This document shows positions 7,304-16,117 of a DNA stretch of 64,000 nucleotides, piece after piece. The notes under the pieces are model-generated. The model saw nothing but the letters and a program-made list of their open reading frames with translations. It made no database searches and was not told where the DNA came from. This DNA comes from Rhodanobacter sp. 7MK24 (GTDB lineage: Bacteria; Pseudomonadota; Gammaproteobacteria; Xanthomonadales; Rhodanobacteraceae), in assembly GCF_014842995.1 (NCBI RefSeq), contig NZ_JACYXL010000002.1, positions 1 to 64,000 of the forward strand. Reading direction: 5' to 3'. A program made the position numbers and the translations under genes. The stretch's first letter is position 1. Each line of letters opens with the position of its first letter.

Positions 7304-8603
7304 CACGAGTTGCTTCAATCTCTTGCTGGGTCCGCTTCTTAGCTCCACTCTTTCTGTTCCTTCGGCCAATTGGCGTCGTGATTCCCCAATACGCCGAAGC
7401 GTCGCTCATGGTCATCCGAAGCAATACCTGGTTGCTAAGTTCCAATACCTTTTCTGGCTTGGTTGGGACTGCGCCCATCGCTTTGAGGACCGCCCCGGCT
7501 ACTGCCCGCCCTAGCGGCGGCGGCACTGCGTTCCCAATTTGTCGAGCACCATGCCATTTCGTTTCATGAAATCGGAACCAGTCGGGAAAACCATGTAGCC
7601 TTGCCATTTCCCGTACGGTGACGCAACGATCATGTTTGTAGTGGATCGGTCGGGGACTTGTGAAAGCACCTCTCGCAGAGTCAGTGCCCGCCCGTAGGGT
7701 GTTAGATACGCCCTTGATCGGTAGCTTGAAGAACCTGGAAATGGGTTCGACGCTTCCAGGTTTTGTCTCCGAGAATCGGCGGCGGGAAACTTCCGTATGA
7801 TCCGTTCTGAGACTTGCGGTCAGTAGTTCAGGATTCCATTCGCGCCTATAGCCGAATACCCATCCTGAATTGTCGACGCAGCGCATGAGGCGTGCATATG
7901 CACTCGGCTTGCCCCATTTTTTGGTTTCAACCTCGTCGCTGTCTAGAAGTCGCTTAAACCCCTCGGCGTCTGGCAAATCACTGAGTGCATCGTGACAGGT
8001 CGGTGCGCTCGGTAGACCGTTAACTTTACCTGGCTTTCCCGTGATGGCGTCGGGATATTCGGGGACTTTGCGCCCTTTCTTTGCACCCATGAGGAAGAGG
8101 CGTTGACGATCTTGGGGTACTCCGTAGTTGTACGCGTTGAGTACCCGCCACTCATTTCGAACCTGATAGCCGTTGCGGGTGAACTCGGCGATCAGCTCTT
8201 CGAGAAACTTGCGATGCTTGCCAAGCGTCAATCCCTTGACGTTCTCGAAAACGAAATAGTCCGCATCCAACTCGTGCACGATACGCACAAAGTCCTTCAC
8301 CAAGGAGTTGCGCGGATCGTCCAGTATCCGCTGCCCTATCAACGAAAACCCCTGGCATGGCGCTCCGCCAAACACCACGTCGACCTTCTTCTTGCCGATA
8401 CCGGCCAACTTCCTGATTTGAGCACCTGTGAGATCTTTGACCGACTTGGGGATCACACGGCAATGAGGGAAGTTGAATTTGTGGATCGCCGCGTGAACGG
8501 GATCAATTTCGACTGCTGCCGCAACGTCGAAGCCCGCCTGTTCGAAGCCAAGACTCAGGCCGCCAGCTCCTGCGAAGAGGTCGATTCCGATAGGTCTTGC
8601 CAT
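7290..8603 (-). CDS. DNA cytosine-5 methyltransferase
   Basis: This 437-residue C5 methyltransferase shows motif I DLFAGAGGLSLGFE (8-21), the catalytic GGAPCQGF loop with C83, ENV (120-122), the QDRQR motif and a C-terminal GNAVPPPLGRAV (motif X). It methylates C5 of cytosine within an unknown site. The frame extends to an upstream TTG at 8633, so a slightly longer protein is possible. It belongs to a module with vsr upstream and a probable restriction enzyme converging on its 3' end. Vsr proteins usually accompany methyltransferases whose product is prone to T:G mismatches. Confidence 0.93.
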   Translation of the reverse strand: MARPIGIDLFAGAGGLSLGFEQAGFDVAAAVEIDPVHAAIHKFNFPHCRVIPKSVKDLTGAQIRKLAGIGKKKVDVVFGGAPCQGFSLIGQRILDDPRNSLVKDFVRIVHELDADYFVFENVKGLTLGKHRKFLEELIAEFTRNGYQVRNEWRVLNAYNYGVPQDRQRLFLMGAKKGRKVPEYPDAITGKPGKVNGLPSAPTCHDALSDLPDAEGFKRLLDSDEVETKKWGKPSAYARLMRCVDNSGWVFGYRREWNPELLTASLRTDHTEVSRRRFSETKPGSVEPISRFFKLPIKGVSNTLRAGTDSARGAFTSPRPIHYKHDRCVTVREMARLHGFPDWFRFHETKWHGARQIGNAVPPPLGRAVAGAVLKAMGAVPTKPEKVLELSNQVLLRMTMSDASAYWGITTPIGRRNRKSGAKKRTQQEIEATRVKRT

Positions 8604-8736
8604 GTTCCGTGCACGTTCGGTGGTTTCGGTCAAAGGTTAACGCAGGTTCGCCAAAAAGTCGATCGGAATCAATCCGGCGTCCCTGAGTGATTTGTAGCCG
8701 AATCCAGTCGCACTTCGTGAGATAAAAGAGCTGGCA

Positions 8737-9144
8737 TTAGTCGTTCGCAACGACAGCCCTGTAGAGCCTCTCCAGTCGGGACGGGCCAATCTTGCACTGC
8801 CACACCACAAGCACGCGCCAGCCCATTCTCCGAAGCCGTGTCTCGACTCGTCGATCCCTCGTCTTGTTCGCAGCGATTTTGGTGCGCCAGTAGACACTTC
8901 GCGTCTTTGGGATCCGTGCTTTGGCGCACCCAACGTGTCCATGCCAGAAGCACCCATGGACGAACACCGCAACTTTGCGGCTCTTGAATGCCAAGTCGGG
9001 CTTGCCAGGAAGGCTGGAATCGTTGAGTACGTATCGAAGCCCGCGCACATGCAAGTACCTGCGAACCGCAAGTTCGGGCTTGGTGTCGCGTCCCCGTATA
9101 CGCGACATCAAGGCACTACGCGCTTTCGCATCTAAAAAGTCCAT
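8737..9144 (-). CDS. vsr: Very short patch repair endonuclease
   Basis: This 135-residue Vsr protein nicks beside T:G mismatches left by deamination of 5-methylcytosine. It shows MSRIRGRDTKPELAVRRYL, then LPGKPDLAF with the catalytic Asp and VFVHGCFWHGH with the zinc and active-site His/Cys residues, all at the usual spacing. It sits about 130 bases upstream of the methyltransferase on the same strand, so the two are probably co-transcribed. Length and motifs are normal. Confidence 0.93.
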   Translation of the reverse strand: MDFLDAKARSALMSRIRGRDTKPELAVRRYLHVRGLRYVLNDSSLPGKPDLAFKSRKVAVFVHGCFWHGHVGCAKARIPKTRSVYWRTKIAANKTRDRRVETRLRRMGWRVLVVWQCKIGPSRLERLYRAVVAND

Positions 9145-9306
9145 GCAAGCAAAGTACCTATCAACCGAGTCGAAAGACCCAACGGACTTAGCATCCTCCT
9201 GCTACAGACTGACCTACCTCTACCCCAGAGATCAAGGCACCTAGCGCCCCTGCCAAGAGCTGCCATTGTCTCTTGGCTATTGCCATCAGCGTCAGAATCA
9301 GCTTGA

Positions 9307-9597
9307 TCAGCCCGAGGGCAAGATCGACAGGAACGTCGCGACACCAAAAAGGAAGGCCGCACATGCAGACCATCGTGCTGCTCGGCCGTTCAAGTCGGCG
9401 GATTTTTGATATGCAACCATGAGCGCGCAGATCTGCGCGTCTTGCTGAACTGCATGCAGCCCTGACTGCGCTCCGGGCCCAAAGTCAACCGACACCTCGC
9501 TTGCCTTTCTCCACAAGATGGCTGCAACCGAGGAGACGAGCACCGCCGTCATACCCACGAGGAACACGCTCATTTTCAATAACGGAAGTGCCGTCAT
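9307..9597 (-). CDS. Small two-helix membrane protein
   Basis: This 96-residue protein starts at ATG 9597 with AGAGGA five bases upstream, 25 bases after the stop of the large HTH-nuclease-NTPase gene, so it is probably translated from the same transcript. There is one hydrophobic segment near residues 7-30 and a second near 76-93. Between them is a hydrophilic loop of about 45 residues. It resembles no family I know. A membrane partner for the large defence-like protein is a reasonable guess. Confidence 0.6.
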   Translation of the reverse strand: MTALPLLKMSVFLVGMTAVLVSSVAAILWRKASEVSVDFGPGAQSGLHAVQQDAQICALMVAYQKSADLNGRAARWSACAAFLFGVATFLSILPSG

Positions 9598-9621
9598 AAA
9601 TCCTCTAGCGATCTGTAGTTT

Positions 9622-12600
9622 TCAATCTCTTGGCGTGAATTCCGAATCGTCCTGCTCATCCATGATCCTCCCCTCTTCAACTTGCCTCTCGATGTCGCAC
9701 ATGGCGCTCTCTCGTACGCGCTGATACAGCTTGTAGGCAGGGTCGAAGCGACCCATGCTTTCCATGAGCTTAGTGGCTTCGTCACGCACCATGAGATCAC
9801 GCGGGAATGGCTTGCCCGGAAGTCCATGTCTCACACCCGAGACTGATGATGCGTAGAGAGCACTTGACACTTGTTCCAAAGCATCATCACTCACGAACTT
9901 GGCTGTACGCAGCAGGTCGCGTACGAAGTTGCTGTTCGTAAAAATGAAGTCGTATGGCACTTCGCGTAGCACACATGTCAGCACATCTATTTCAATCTGC
10001 GTGGCGCTCGACGCCAGGCCCAGCACGAGCCCGCGCAATGACTCGCTCAGTGTGCCGAACAGGAACTTGATGAAGTCGCCAAACCACGGAAGGACACTGC
10101 TGCCAGCCTCTTCCAGCTCCACGGCCCACTGAAACAATTCACGAAGAAGGCGATCTGTGTGGGGAGTGACGGCAAGATCAGAGCTAACTTCGTTCGTCGC
10201 ACCCCACGGTATCGGGCGGTAAGTCCAATCTTCTCGCCTGGTGGCGTGAAACATGCGCGCCTTTAAGAACTGGATGCCCATGTCTCGACGACTGTTCAAC
10301 ACCTTCTTCAAAAACGCGAGAATCCAGTAATCACCGATGTCTCTGCGGCCCTCCAATTTTTCGAGCAAAACCCTGATGTGCTCTTCAGTCAATCGATGGA
10401 ATGGAACCTGATCATTGCCACTGAGCCACATCAGGTAGTCATGCGTCGCTTCCGGTGAGGCGTCGAACTCTGCAGCGACTACCAACTCCACCGCCAAGTC
10501 GTAGTCTTTCCTGGCAATGGTAAAGAGCGCAGAAGCCACAGTCCTGTGAACCATGGGGTCCACGGACAACGCCAGCCTCTTGAGGATCTGACGATCTTCG
10601 TCGGTGTAGTCATCCGTCGGCTGATGGCGACAGTAGGCTTCCGCCACAGCCCGTATGTATCGCTGATCGTCAGATGCCAAAAGTGTCTGGATCATTGCAT
10701 AGGCATCTTCCGGCGCAGCGCGCATCAATGCTGCCAAAGCGATACCTACGTGCGGAAGGATCAGCGGATCCGGAGTGTTACAAGGCCTCGCGTGATCAAG
10801 CAACAGACGAGCAAATGATGTGGAAATCTCAACAAGTTGCTGTAGCAGCAGTTGGGAGGATGCATCGCTCGTCTTCGATGCTTGGATTTCCCCTAAACAT
10901 TCGCGCAAGAACGCATAAAGCGCTTCGGGGTCAGTGAACTGTTGCAGTAGATCTTGTGCGAATGCCTGGAGACTTTGGAGGTTTTCTTGCCAGCTGTCCC
11001 CGCCAAGGGGCGCAGTCAGGTGCCCCCAACCATCCAACAGCTTGAGAATCGTACGCGACCTTAGATCTTTGCCGGGAAAGGCCATGATCTTTTCAGCCAA
11101 TGCCCTTTGCTCGTCGGTTCCATGCTGCGCATGCCAGCGTACGTTGGAGGCCAGCTTGATAGCCACAGTGGCGGGAACAGCTCCTGTCTCAACCTTTTCT
11201 AGAAGGTCGTGCAGGGTTTGCAAGAAATCGCCATCCCAGCTCTTCTGGGTTGCCTGATCGACTTTCGCCCCGAACAGCCCCACCGGAAACCGCAAGGCGC
11301 CGCCCAGCACCTGAGCCGCTTTGATAGCGTGTGAAACATCCGAATCTGACAGAAGGCGGATGCACGCATCAATCACTTGACGCCGTAGGCGAGCCATTCC
11401 TTCTGGAGAAACGAAGAACGTCCGCATGCGGATCTCACGATTGTTTCCCTCGGTTGTATGTCCCTCTGTCGCCAATACTCCAGTCAAAAACTCCAACGGC
11501 GTGTGCGCACCTGTCCAGGCTTTCGGGTAACGCAGGAGCTCCAGTCCATATGCCACGACTTGCTCTATGTATCCGATCGGTTTTCCCGGCATAGGAGATG
11601 CCATTTCGGAGAGCACGCGGATGCCATGGGACGGCTGTTGATTGGTTGACTGCGTGTCGTTCTGCCCAAGCTGCCAGAGAAGCTCGCATGCCTCGGCCAT
11701 GTGATCGAATTCCTTGCCCATGGAAGCATTGCGCGCGATCTGAGCCAACAACTCGTCTCGCTGCCCTTTCTCGATCACCCGGTGAGCGAATGCCAACGCC
11801 TGCTTGGGTTGGTAGAAAGCAACAGCCGCCGCGGCTCGCAGGTAGCTCTGCCCGACAGGGAAGTCCTTGAGGAGACGCGACCACAGCGGATCCAGAAATT
11901 GACTTCGATCCGTGTCGCCATTCGATCGACGCCAATCCAGTCGTCCCTGGTTGAGAAGAATCTGCTCGGCGTAGCGGTCAGGGACATGATCGAACACATC
12001 TTCGGCGGAGACACCCTGCTCCTCGATGAGGAAATCACCCATCAGATCCGGTATCAGACGACTTTCGTAACCTCGCTTGTAGAGCACACTGGCATCGTGC
12101 AAACGCTTCAAGATTTGCGCTACTTCGTGGCGTGAGATATGCGCGAGACGTGCCAAGCCCTCGATGAGATCAGGATCGCTGTCCCGAATTGGCTGAAGCA
12201 TGGCGATCGCCGCCAGCACCGTCTTGAGCGATGGCTCGTTAAGACCAGAACTGACGCCCGATACGGTCTGGCTAACGATGTGACGAAGGAACTCTCCTCG
12301 GAACTGCGATTCATCACCGAGGAATTGCGCATCCATCACCCCAGATGCAAGAACCTTGGCACCAATGACGGTCGCCAATGGGCAATCACGCGTGTAGGCA
12401 GCGAGGCGTTCGACATGGCGCCGATCACCACCGAACTGACGCAGAGCTCGCTGAGCCAGTCGCTCGCTTTCGTCTTTGTTGAGTGGCGGCAGGGTGATTG
12501 GGATCGAATCTTCGGAGCGCAGCGCGCGGATCTGTTTGTCTACGCGCTGCCGACCATAAGGCCGAAGCGACAAGATCAACCGAGCCTGATGAGATGGGTC

Positions 12601-13692
12601 AGCCACATACTCAGCAAGCCGCCCCAAATCGTCTCTGTCATGAGCATCATCGCTTATCAGAACCTTGGGATCATTGCCAAACGCCTCGAAGTCTTTCGGG
12701 TGTGCTGTGGCATCGCGCGGCAGGAAGAAAACTCGCCTGTCCTTGGATATCGCATCGCACACAGCCTTGAGCAATCGCGTCTTGCCACTACCTCCATTGC
12801 CTATCAGCAACAAGGCGCGACCACCGGGCTCCTCGACAAAGCGCCTGATCACCTCCAGCTCTTTGGATCGACCAACTAGTTCCCACGCATAAGTCCATGG
12901 CTGGACGTTTCCACTTGAGGCTGCCGTCATGCCGGCGAAGAACTCCTCGGGGCGACGCCAAGGTGACGGCTCCAGCTCGCCCAGCAACTGTCGTCGCTGC
13001 CCTGGAAAGTAAACGTCCACCAGTCGCAGTTGGTCGATTCTGTCCAGGTCAAGCCGTGCGCGGCGCGTGATGTCTTCGCGATCCCATAGCTCCCAGCCTT
13101 GGTCGCGATAACTCTTTATTTTCTCGCGAGCCTGCGGGCTGGCAATGCCGCTGAACAGGATGACCTTTTTATCGGCGGGCTCCTTATGGTCCTTAACAAT
13201 CTTGGCTATATGGGTCGGCCCCAAGCTCTTTTGGCGTTTGCATTGATACGTCGTACGCGAGCCATCACCGAAGACGGCGTCAATGTCGAGTCCGTTCTGC
13301 TTGTGACCTTGTGAGCCGTAGCGCGTCACCGTTGCAGCATCGCCATGCAAGCAATCAAGTAGATCCGCACAGAAGCGTTCAAAGGTTTCGTAAGGGAGGG
13401 CATCCACCGGCCACGGCAGATCAAGTCCATAGCGTGACGATGACGGGAGTTCGCCCCCGGAACTACCTTCGGCGTAACCGGCGGCCGAGAGGAGCCGCGC
13501 AGCATCGGTATTGAGAGCAGCGGCCAAGGCGGGAATTTGTGCCGCACGCGGCCGAGACTTTCCTTGCTCCCATCGACTGACGGTCTGCTGGCTGACTCCC
13601 AAGGCTGCCGCCAGTTCGACCTGGCCCGCCATGCCGACGTCGAGACGAGCCTGGATCAGGATCTTTCCGAATTCCACTAGGTGCATACGCAT
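9622..13692 (-). CDS. Giant HTH / Mrr-like nuclease / P-loop NTPase protein (candidate defence protein)
   Basis: This 1,356-residue protein has an N-terminal XRE helix-turn-helix (about 15-60, LGVSQQTVSRWEQGKSRPR). A restriction-endonuclease-like domain follows (about 95-215) with GLDID (D136) and YQCKR (Q150-C-K152), an Mrr-type D...QxK site. Next comes a P-loop NTPase with GNGGSGKT (298-305) and Walker B VLISDDAHD (344-352). A roughly 850-residue helical, repeat-like C-terminus completes it. Nuclease-NTPase-repeat architecture is that of Avs/STAND antiphage proteins, but an added XRE domain at the N-terminus is unusual. Start is ATG 13692 (or 13686), overlapping a 50-bp palindrome. Confidence 0.8.
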   Translation of the reverse strand: MRMHLVEFGKILIQARLDVGMAGQVELAAALGVSQQTVSRWEQGKSRPRAAQIPALAAALNTDAARLLSAAGYAEGSSGGELPSSSRYGLDLPWPVDALPYETFERFCADLLDCLHGDAATVTRYGSQGHKQNGLDIDAVFGDGSRTTYQCKRQKSLGPTHIAKIVKDHKEPADKKVILFSGIASPQAREKIKSYRDQGWELWDREDITRRARLDLDRIDQLRLVDVYFPGQRRQLLGELEPSPWRRPEEFFAGMTAASSGNVQPWTYAWELVGRSKELEVIRRFVEEPGGRALLLIGNGGSGKTRLLKAVCDAISKDRRVFFLPRDATAHPKDFEAFGNDPKVLISDDAHDRDDLGRLAEYVADPSHQARLILSLRPYGRQRVDKQIRALRSEDSIPITLPPLNKDESERLAQRALRQFGGDRRHVERLAAYTRDCPLATVIGAKVLASGVMDAQFLGDESQFRGEFLRHIVSQTVSGVSSGLNEPSLKTVLAAIAMLQPIRDSDPDLIEGLARLAHISRHEVAQILKRLHDASVLYKRGYESRLIPDLMGDFLIEEQGVSAEDVFDHVPDRYAEQILLNQGRLDWRRSNGDTDRSQFLDPLWSRLLKDFPVGQSYLRAAAAVAFYQPKQALAFAHRVIEKGQRDELLAQIARNASMGKEFDHMAEACELLWQLGQNDTQSTNQQPSHGIRVLSEMASPMPGKPIGYIEQVVAYGLELLRYPKAWTGAHTPLEFLTGVLATEGHTTEGNNREIRMRTFFVSPEGMARLRRQVIDACIRLLSDSDVSHAIKAAQVLGGALRFPVGLFGAKVDQATQKSWDGDFLQTLHDLLEKVETGAVPATVAIKLASNVRWHAQHGTDEQRALAEKIMAFPGKDLRSRTILKLLDGWGHLTAPLGGDSWQENLQSLQAFAQDLLQQFTDPEALYAFLRECLGEIQASKTSDASSQLLLQQLVEISTSFARLLLDHARPCNTPDPLILPHVGIALAALMRAAPEDAYAMIQTLLASDDQRYIRAVAEAYCRHQPTDDYTDEDRQILKRLALSVDPMVHRTVASALFTIARKDYDLAVELVVAAEFDASPEATHDYLMWLSGNDQVPFHRLTEEHIRVLLEKLEGRRDIGDYWILAFLKKVLNSRRDMGIQFLKARMFHATRREDWTYRPIPWGATNEVSSDLAVTPHTDRLLRELFQWAVELEEAGSSVLPWFGDFIKFLFGTLSESLRGLVLGLASSATQIEIDVLTCVLREVPYDFIFTNSNFVRDLLRTAKFVSDDALEQVSSALYASSVSGVRHGLPGKPFPRDLMVRDEATKLMESMGRFDPAYKLYQRVRESAMCDIERQVEEGRIMDEQDDSEFTPRD

Positions 13693-13740
13693 AACTCAAA
13701 AAAAGTGTTATGCTTTATCGTAACACGTTTCATGAGTTAT
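13691..13740. promoter_or_regulatory. Nested palindrome between divergent genes, likely XRE operator
   Basis: Outer arms ATAACTCA (13691-13698) and TGAGTTAT (13733-13740) and inner arms GTGTTA (13705-13710) and TAACAC (13721-13726) are perfect inverted repeats sharing one centre (13715.5). The left arm covers the start codon of the large XRE-domain gene and the right arm covers the start of the divergent operon. Such symmetry suggests cooperative binding by a dimeric XRE regulator that controls both genes. The large protein's own HTH is the obvious candidate. Confidence 0.7.
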
Positions 13741-14074
13741 GAAATTGTCCCAACCAACGATGGAAGCTACGAACATGAGGTGGGCCTCCACCGCGTCGTC
13801 ACCTCCGCGCGGCGTTTCGACCGCCTGCGTGAAGCGGGCTAAGAGGGCGAGCAAAGCCGCGCCGATCAGCCCAGCTAATTTCCCAGAGCACATGGCTCTC
13901 CCTGTGATGCGACCCAGCACCTCGTACATTCTCGCGGCCTGGACTGGGCAGACCAACGCCGAGTGCGCCAGCATCGAAGCTGAGGCCGAAGCCTTGGCGC
14001 GCCAAGACCGCGGCCTGATACAGAGGGTGCTGGCGGCCGATTGGCTCGTGAATTCAGAGAAGGAATGGATATGA
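13739..14074 (+). CDS. Hypothetical protein, first gene of kinase operon
   Basis: A 111-residue frame whose stop overlaps the next gene's ATG (ATGA, 14071-14074), which supports translation to this stop. The C-terminal half (from about residue 50) is acidic and helical (ECASIEAEAEALARQD) and looks coding. The first 45 residues are basic and low in complexity. A competing 36-codon frame starts at ATG 13732 (MSYEIVPTNDG) and stops at 13842, so either there are two tiny genes or the true start is internal (for example near 13892). No family recognised. Confidence 0.45.
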   Translation: MKLSQPTMEATNMRWASTASSPPRGVSTACVKRAKRASKAAPISPANFPEHMALPVMRPSTSYILAAWTGQTNAECASIEAEAEALARQDRGLIQRVLAADWLVNSEKEWI

Positions 14075-14538
14075 AGGTTCTCGGATTTCGCGGCGACCCA
14101 AAGGCTCCTCGCTACGCTGTCGTTTCCGAGACCGGCGGCGCGTATAAGCTGGAGAATGCGGCTAACGACAACAAGCTGCCCGTCCCCGCATCGATCGGGG
14201 AAGACGCGAATGCAGAGCGGCTGGACTGGCTGTACCGCGAAGTCCTTGCGATCTTCGATGCCCATCCTGGCATCACGATGGTGATGATCAAGCAGAACGA
14301 ATACACGCCGAACGATACCAAGGCGAAGCGCAAGTCTGCCCATGCAGATGCCGTCGTGGTGCTCGCGTGTGCGCATCACGGAATTCCGGTCGAGTTGAAA
14401 ACCTACGCCTCCATACCAACGACGAGCAAGGACACTAGGCGGCACGCCGAAACTCGGGTTGGAAAGACCGACAGGCACTGGGACGACAAGATGGCCGATG
14501 CCGTGAATGCCGCATGGTGTGGGCTGCGCAACTCATGA
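14071..14538 (+). CDS. RNase H-fold (DUF3010/RuvC-like) protein
   Basis: This 155-residue protein has the alternation expected of an RNase H fold: a first strand MKVLGFRGD, a helix near 50-63, the strand ITMVMIKQNEY, a helix at 89-103, a strand GIPVELKTY and a final helix with WDDKMADAVNAA. The spacing is reminiscent of DUF3010/RuvC-like proteins. Candidate acidic residues are D9, E77, D139 and D143, but their alignment to catalytic positions is unproven. It overlaps both neighbours by four bases, so the three proteins are probably made together. Confidence 0.6.
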   Translation: MKVLGFRGDPKAPRYAVVSETGGAYKLENAANDNKLPVPASIGEDANAERLDWLYREVLAIFDAHPGITMVMIKQNEYTPNDTKAKRKSAHADAVVVLACAHHGIPVELKTYASIPTTSKDTRRHAETRVGKTDRHWDDKMADAVNAAWCGLRNS

Positions 14539-15611
14539 GCCAGCTCACCCCAGTCGCCCTCATGCCCGGCACGGATCTCTACAAGTACCGGCTGGTCAAC
14601 AAGATCGGGGCAGGTAGCTTCGGCGAGGTCTGGCTAGCTCAGGATCTGGCGGTGCAACGGGAGTACGCTGTCAAGATCCTTCAGCCGGGGGTGTCAGTGG
14701 ATGAGCGTTTGCGCGAAGCCCAAATTGGCAACCGGCTTGAGCACAACAACCTCGTGTACGTCCACCAGGCGGATGTCGTTGCCGTGGCCGGAGGCGATGT
14801 CGTCATCCTCGCCATGGACTACCAGTCGAACGGCTCAGTCGAGACCCTGGCAAATTCGGCGGGTTATCTTCCACTTCCTGCGATCCTGCGAATCGCGAGA
14901 GATATTCTGCAGGGACTGGAATATCTGCACGCGCGCAGCTTCTATCACAACGACATCAAGCCGGGGAACATCCTACTTGGACCGCAGCAGCAGGCCATGC
15001 TGTCCGATTATGGGATTACCGGCGTTTCATCGAACGGCGCGCCAGTGGCCGCCCCGAGAGCTTACGTCCTCCACCGTGCGCCGGAAGTCTTGTCGACGGG
15101 CAATATCGGCGTCAGTTCGGACATCTTCCAGGTCGGGATGACTCTTGCAAGACTGGCGATTCATTTGGATCACCTGCGAGCAGTTCGCGCCAGCGTCGGC
15201 TCGGAGCAGTACGAACAGAACATCGCATCTGGGAGGCTGCTTCAGGCAAAGGATTTCGGGCACCACATACCGGCAGCAGTTCGACGCATCATCCTGAAGG
15301 CCGTCGATCCTGATCCAGCTCAGAGGTACACCAGCGCCCTTGAGATGCGGCGAGCACTCGAAAGACTGGACTACCCCGGACACTGGACGGTCGACGATGC
15401 CGGCAATGAGGTTGGTAAATGCGGAAGCTATGAGTTCTTGCACTCAGTCCTGCCGGTCGCAGGCGGGAAGTTCGATGCGACCTGCAGCAAGCGCAATGTA
15501 ATCTCAGGCAAGACTCAGCGTGTTACCCAGTTCTGCAAGCGCGGCCTCCCCCAGAGGCAAGCTGAGAAGGTCATCGCGGACTTCAAGCAATTCGTGGTGA
15601 CCGGAAAATGA
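14535..15611 (+). CDS. Hanks-type serine/threonine protein kinase
   Basis: This 358-residue cytoplasmic kinase has the glycine loop GAGSFGEV (25-32), AVK with K47, catalytic YHNDIKPGN (D140, K142, N145), a SDYG in place of DFG (D158) and an APE motif at 182-184. A unique tail of about 60 residues follows the kinase fold (KCGSYEFLHSVLP onward). There is no membrane segment or PASTA domain. ATG 14535 overlaps the preceding stop (ATGA). Kinases inside islands with adjacent nuclease-like genes are known in several antiphage systems. Here the substrate is unknown. Confidence 0.85.
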   Translation: MSQLTPVALMPGTDLYKYRLVNKIGAGSFGEVWLAQDLAVQREYAVKILQPGVSVDERLREAQIGNRLEHNNLVYVHQADVVAVAGGDVVILAMDYQSNGSVETLANSAGYLPLPAILRIARDILQGLEYLHARSFYHNDIKPGNILLGPQQQAMLSDYGITGVSSNGAPVAAPRAYVLHRAPEVLSTGNIGVSSDIFQVGMTLARLAIHLDHLRAVRASVGSEQYEQNIASGRLLQAKDFGHHIPAAVRRIILKAVDPDPAQRYTSALEMRRALERLDYPGHWTVDDAGNEVGKCGSYEFLHSVLPVAGGKFDATCSKRNVISGKTQRVTQFCKRGLPQRQAEKVIADFKQFVVTGK

Positions 15612-15760
15612 CGTTTGAGGCCACCGAGAACTATCAGTCCCGGTTGCCGGCGCTGGATTGCGCGTGACGGATTGCCGACGAAGCAGTCCGGATACGAACA
15701 TCACCTAAAGCTAGCGCTGACGCCATCGCAGAACGCTTTGCTTGACACCGCGAGGCGGTT

Positions 15761-16117
15761 TTAGGCCTGCGCCAAACGAGCATCTCTCTGCCGCACCGCA
15801 CGCTGAGCCGCACATATTGCATCGTTTTGCCCGGACGTCAGACGATGCACAAGGCGGTATCTGATCGCCGCTGTGATCGTGCCCAGGATCGTCGGACTCG
15901 CATTCTTCACGTTTAGGTTGCTGAAAACAGCCTCCAATGAGTACTTCTCCACAAGAACACCAAACAGCTCATCCGCATAGGACTCAGACACGCTTAAGAC
16001 GTCGCCAAAGTCCAAAACCACGCCAGACTGAAGAGCGCTCTCAATCCTCAGGCGCAAGGCAACAGCTGTCTGCCTCGACGCGAGATCCGTTCCTGGAATT
16101 TTGAAGATTGCGTTCAT
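15761..16117 (-). CDS. STAS-like (DUF4325) protein
   Basis: This 118-residue protein has the layout of STAS-like DUF4325 proteins: a short beta strand, a helix SRQTAVALRLRIESALQ, the strand VVLDFGDV, then SVSESYADELFGVLV. These proteins are usually encoded with a HATPase, as here, where its ATG overlaps the stop of the upstream ATPase gene (TCAT at 16114-16117). By analogy with SpoIIAA/SpoIIAB it may be a binding partner or substrate of that kinase-like ATPase. The conserved Ser-Glu-Ser at the usual phosphosite region is suggestive only. Confidence 0.75.
   Translation of the reverse strand: MNAIFKIPGTDLASRQTAVALRLRIESALQSGVVLDFGDVLSVSESYADELFGVLVEKYSLEAVFSNLNVKNASPTILGTITAAIRYRLVHRLTSGQNDAICAAQRAVRQRDARLAQA

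Noticed and set aside
13708-14478. 256-codon minus-strand frame opposite the kinase operon start
   Set aside because: It would be antisense to the coupled gene at 14071-14538. The plus strand has overlapping start/stop pairs and a foldable protein, so the minus frame is a shadow.
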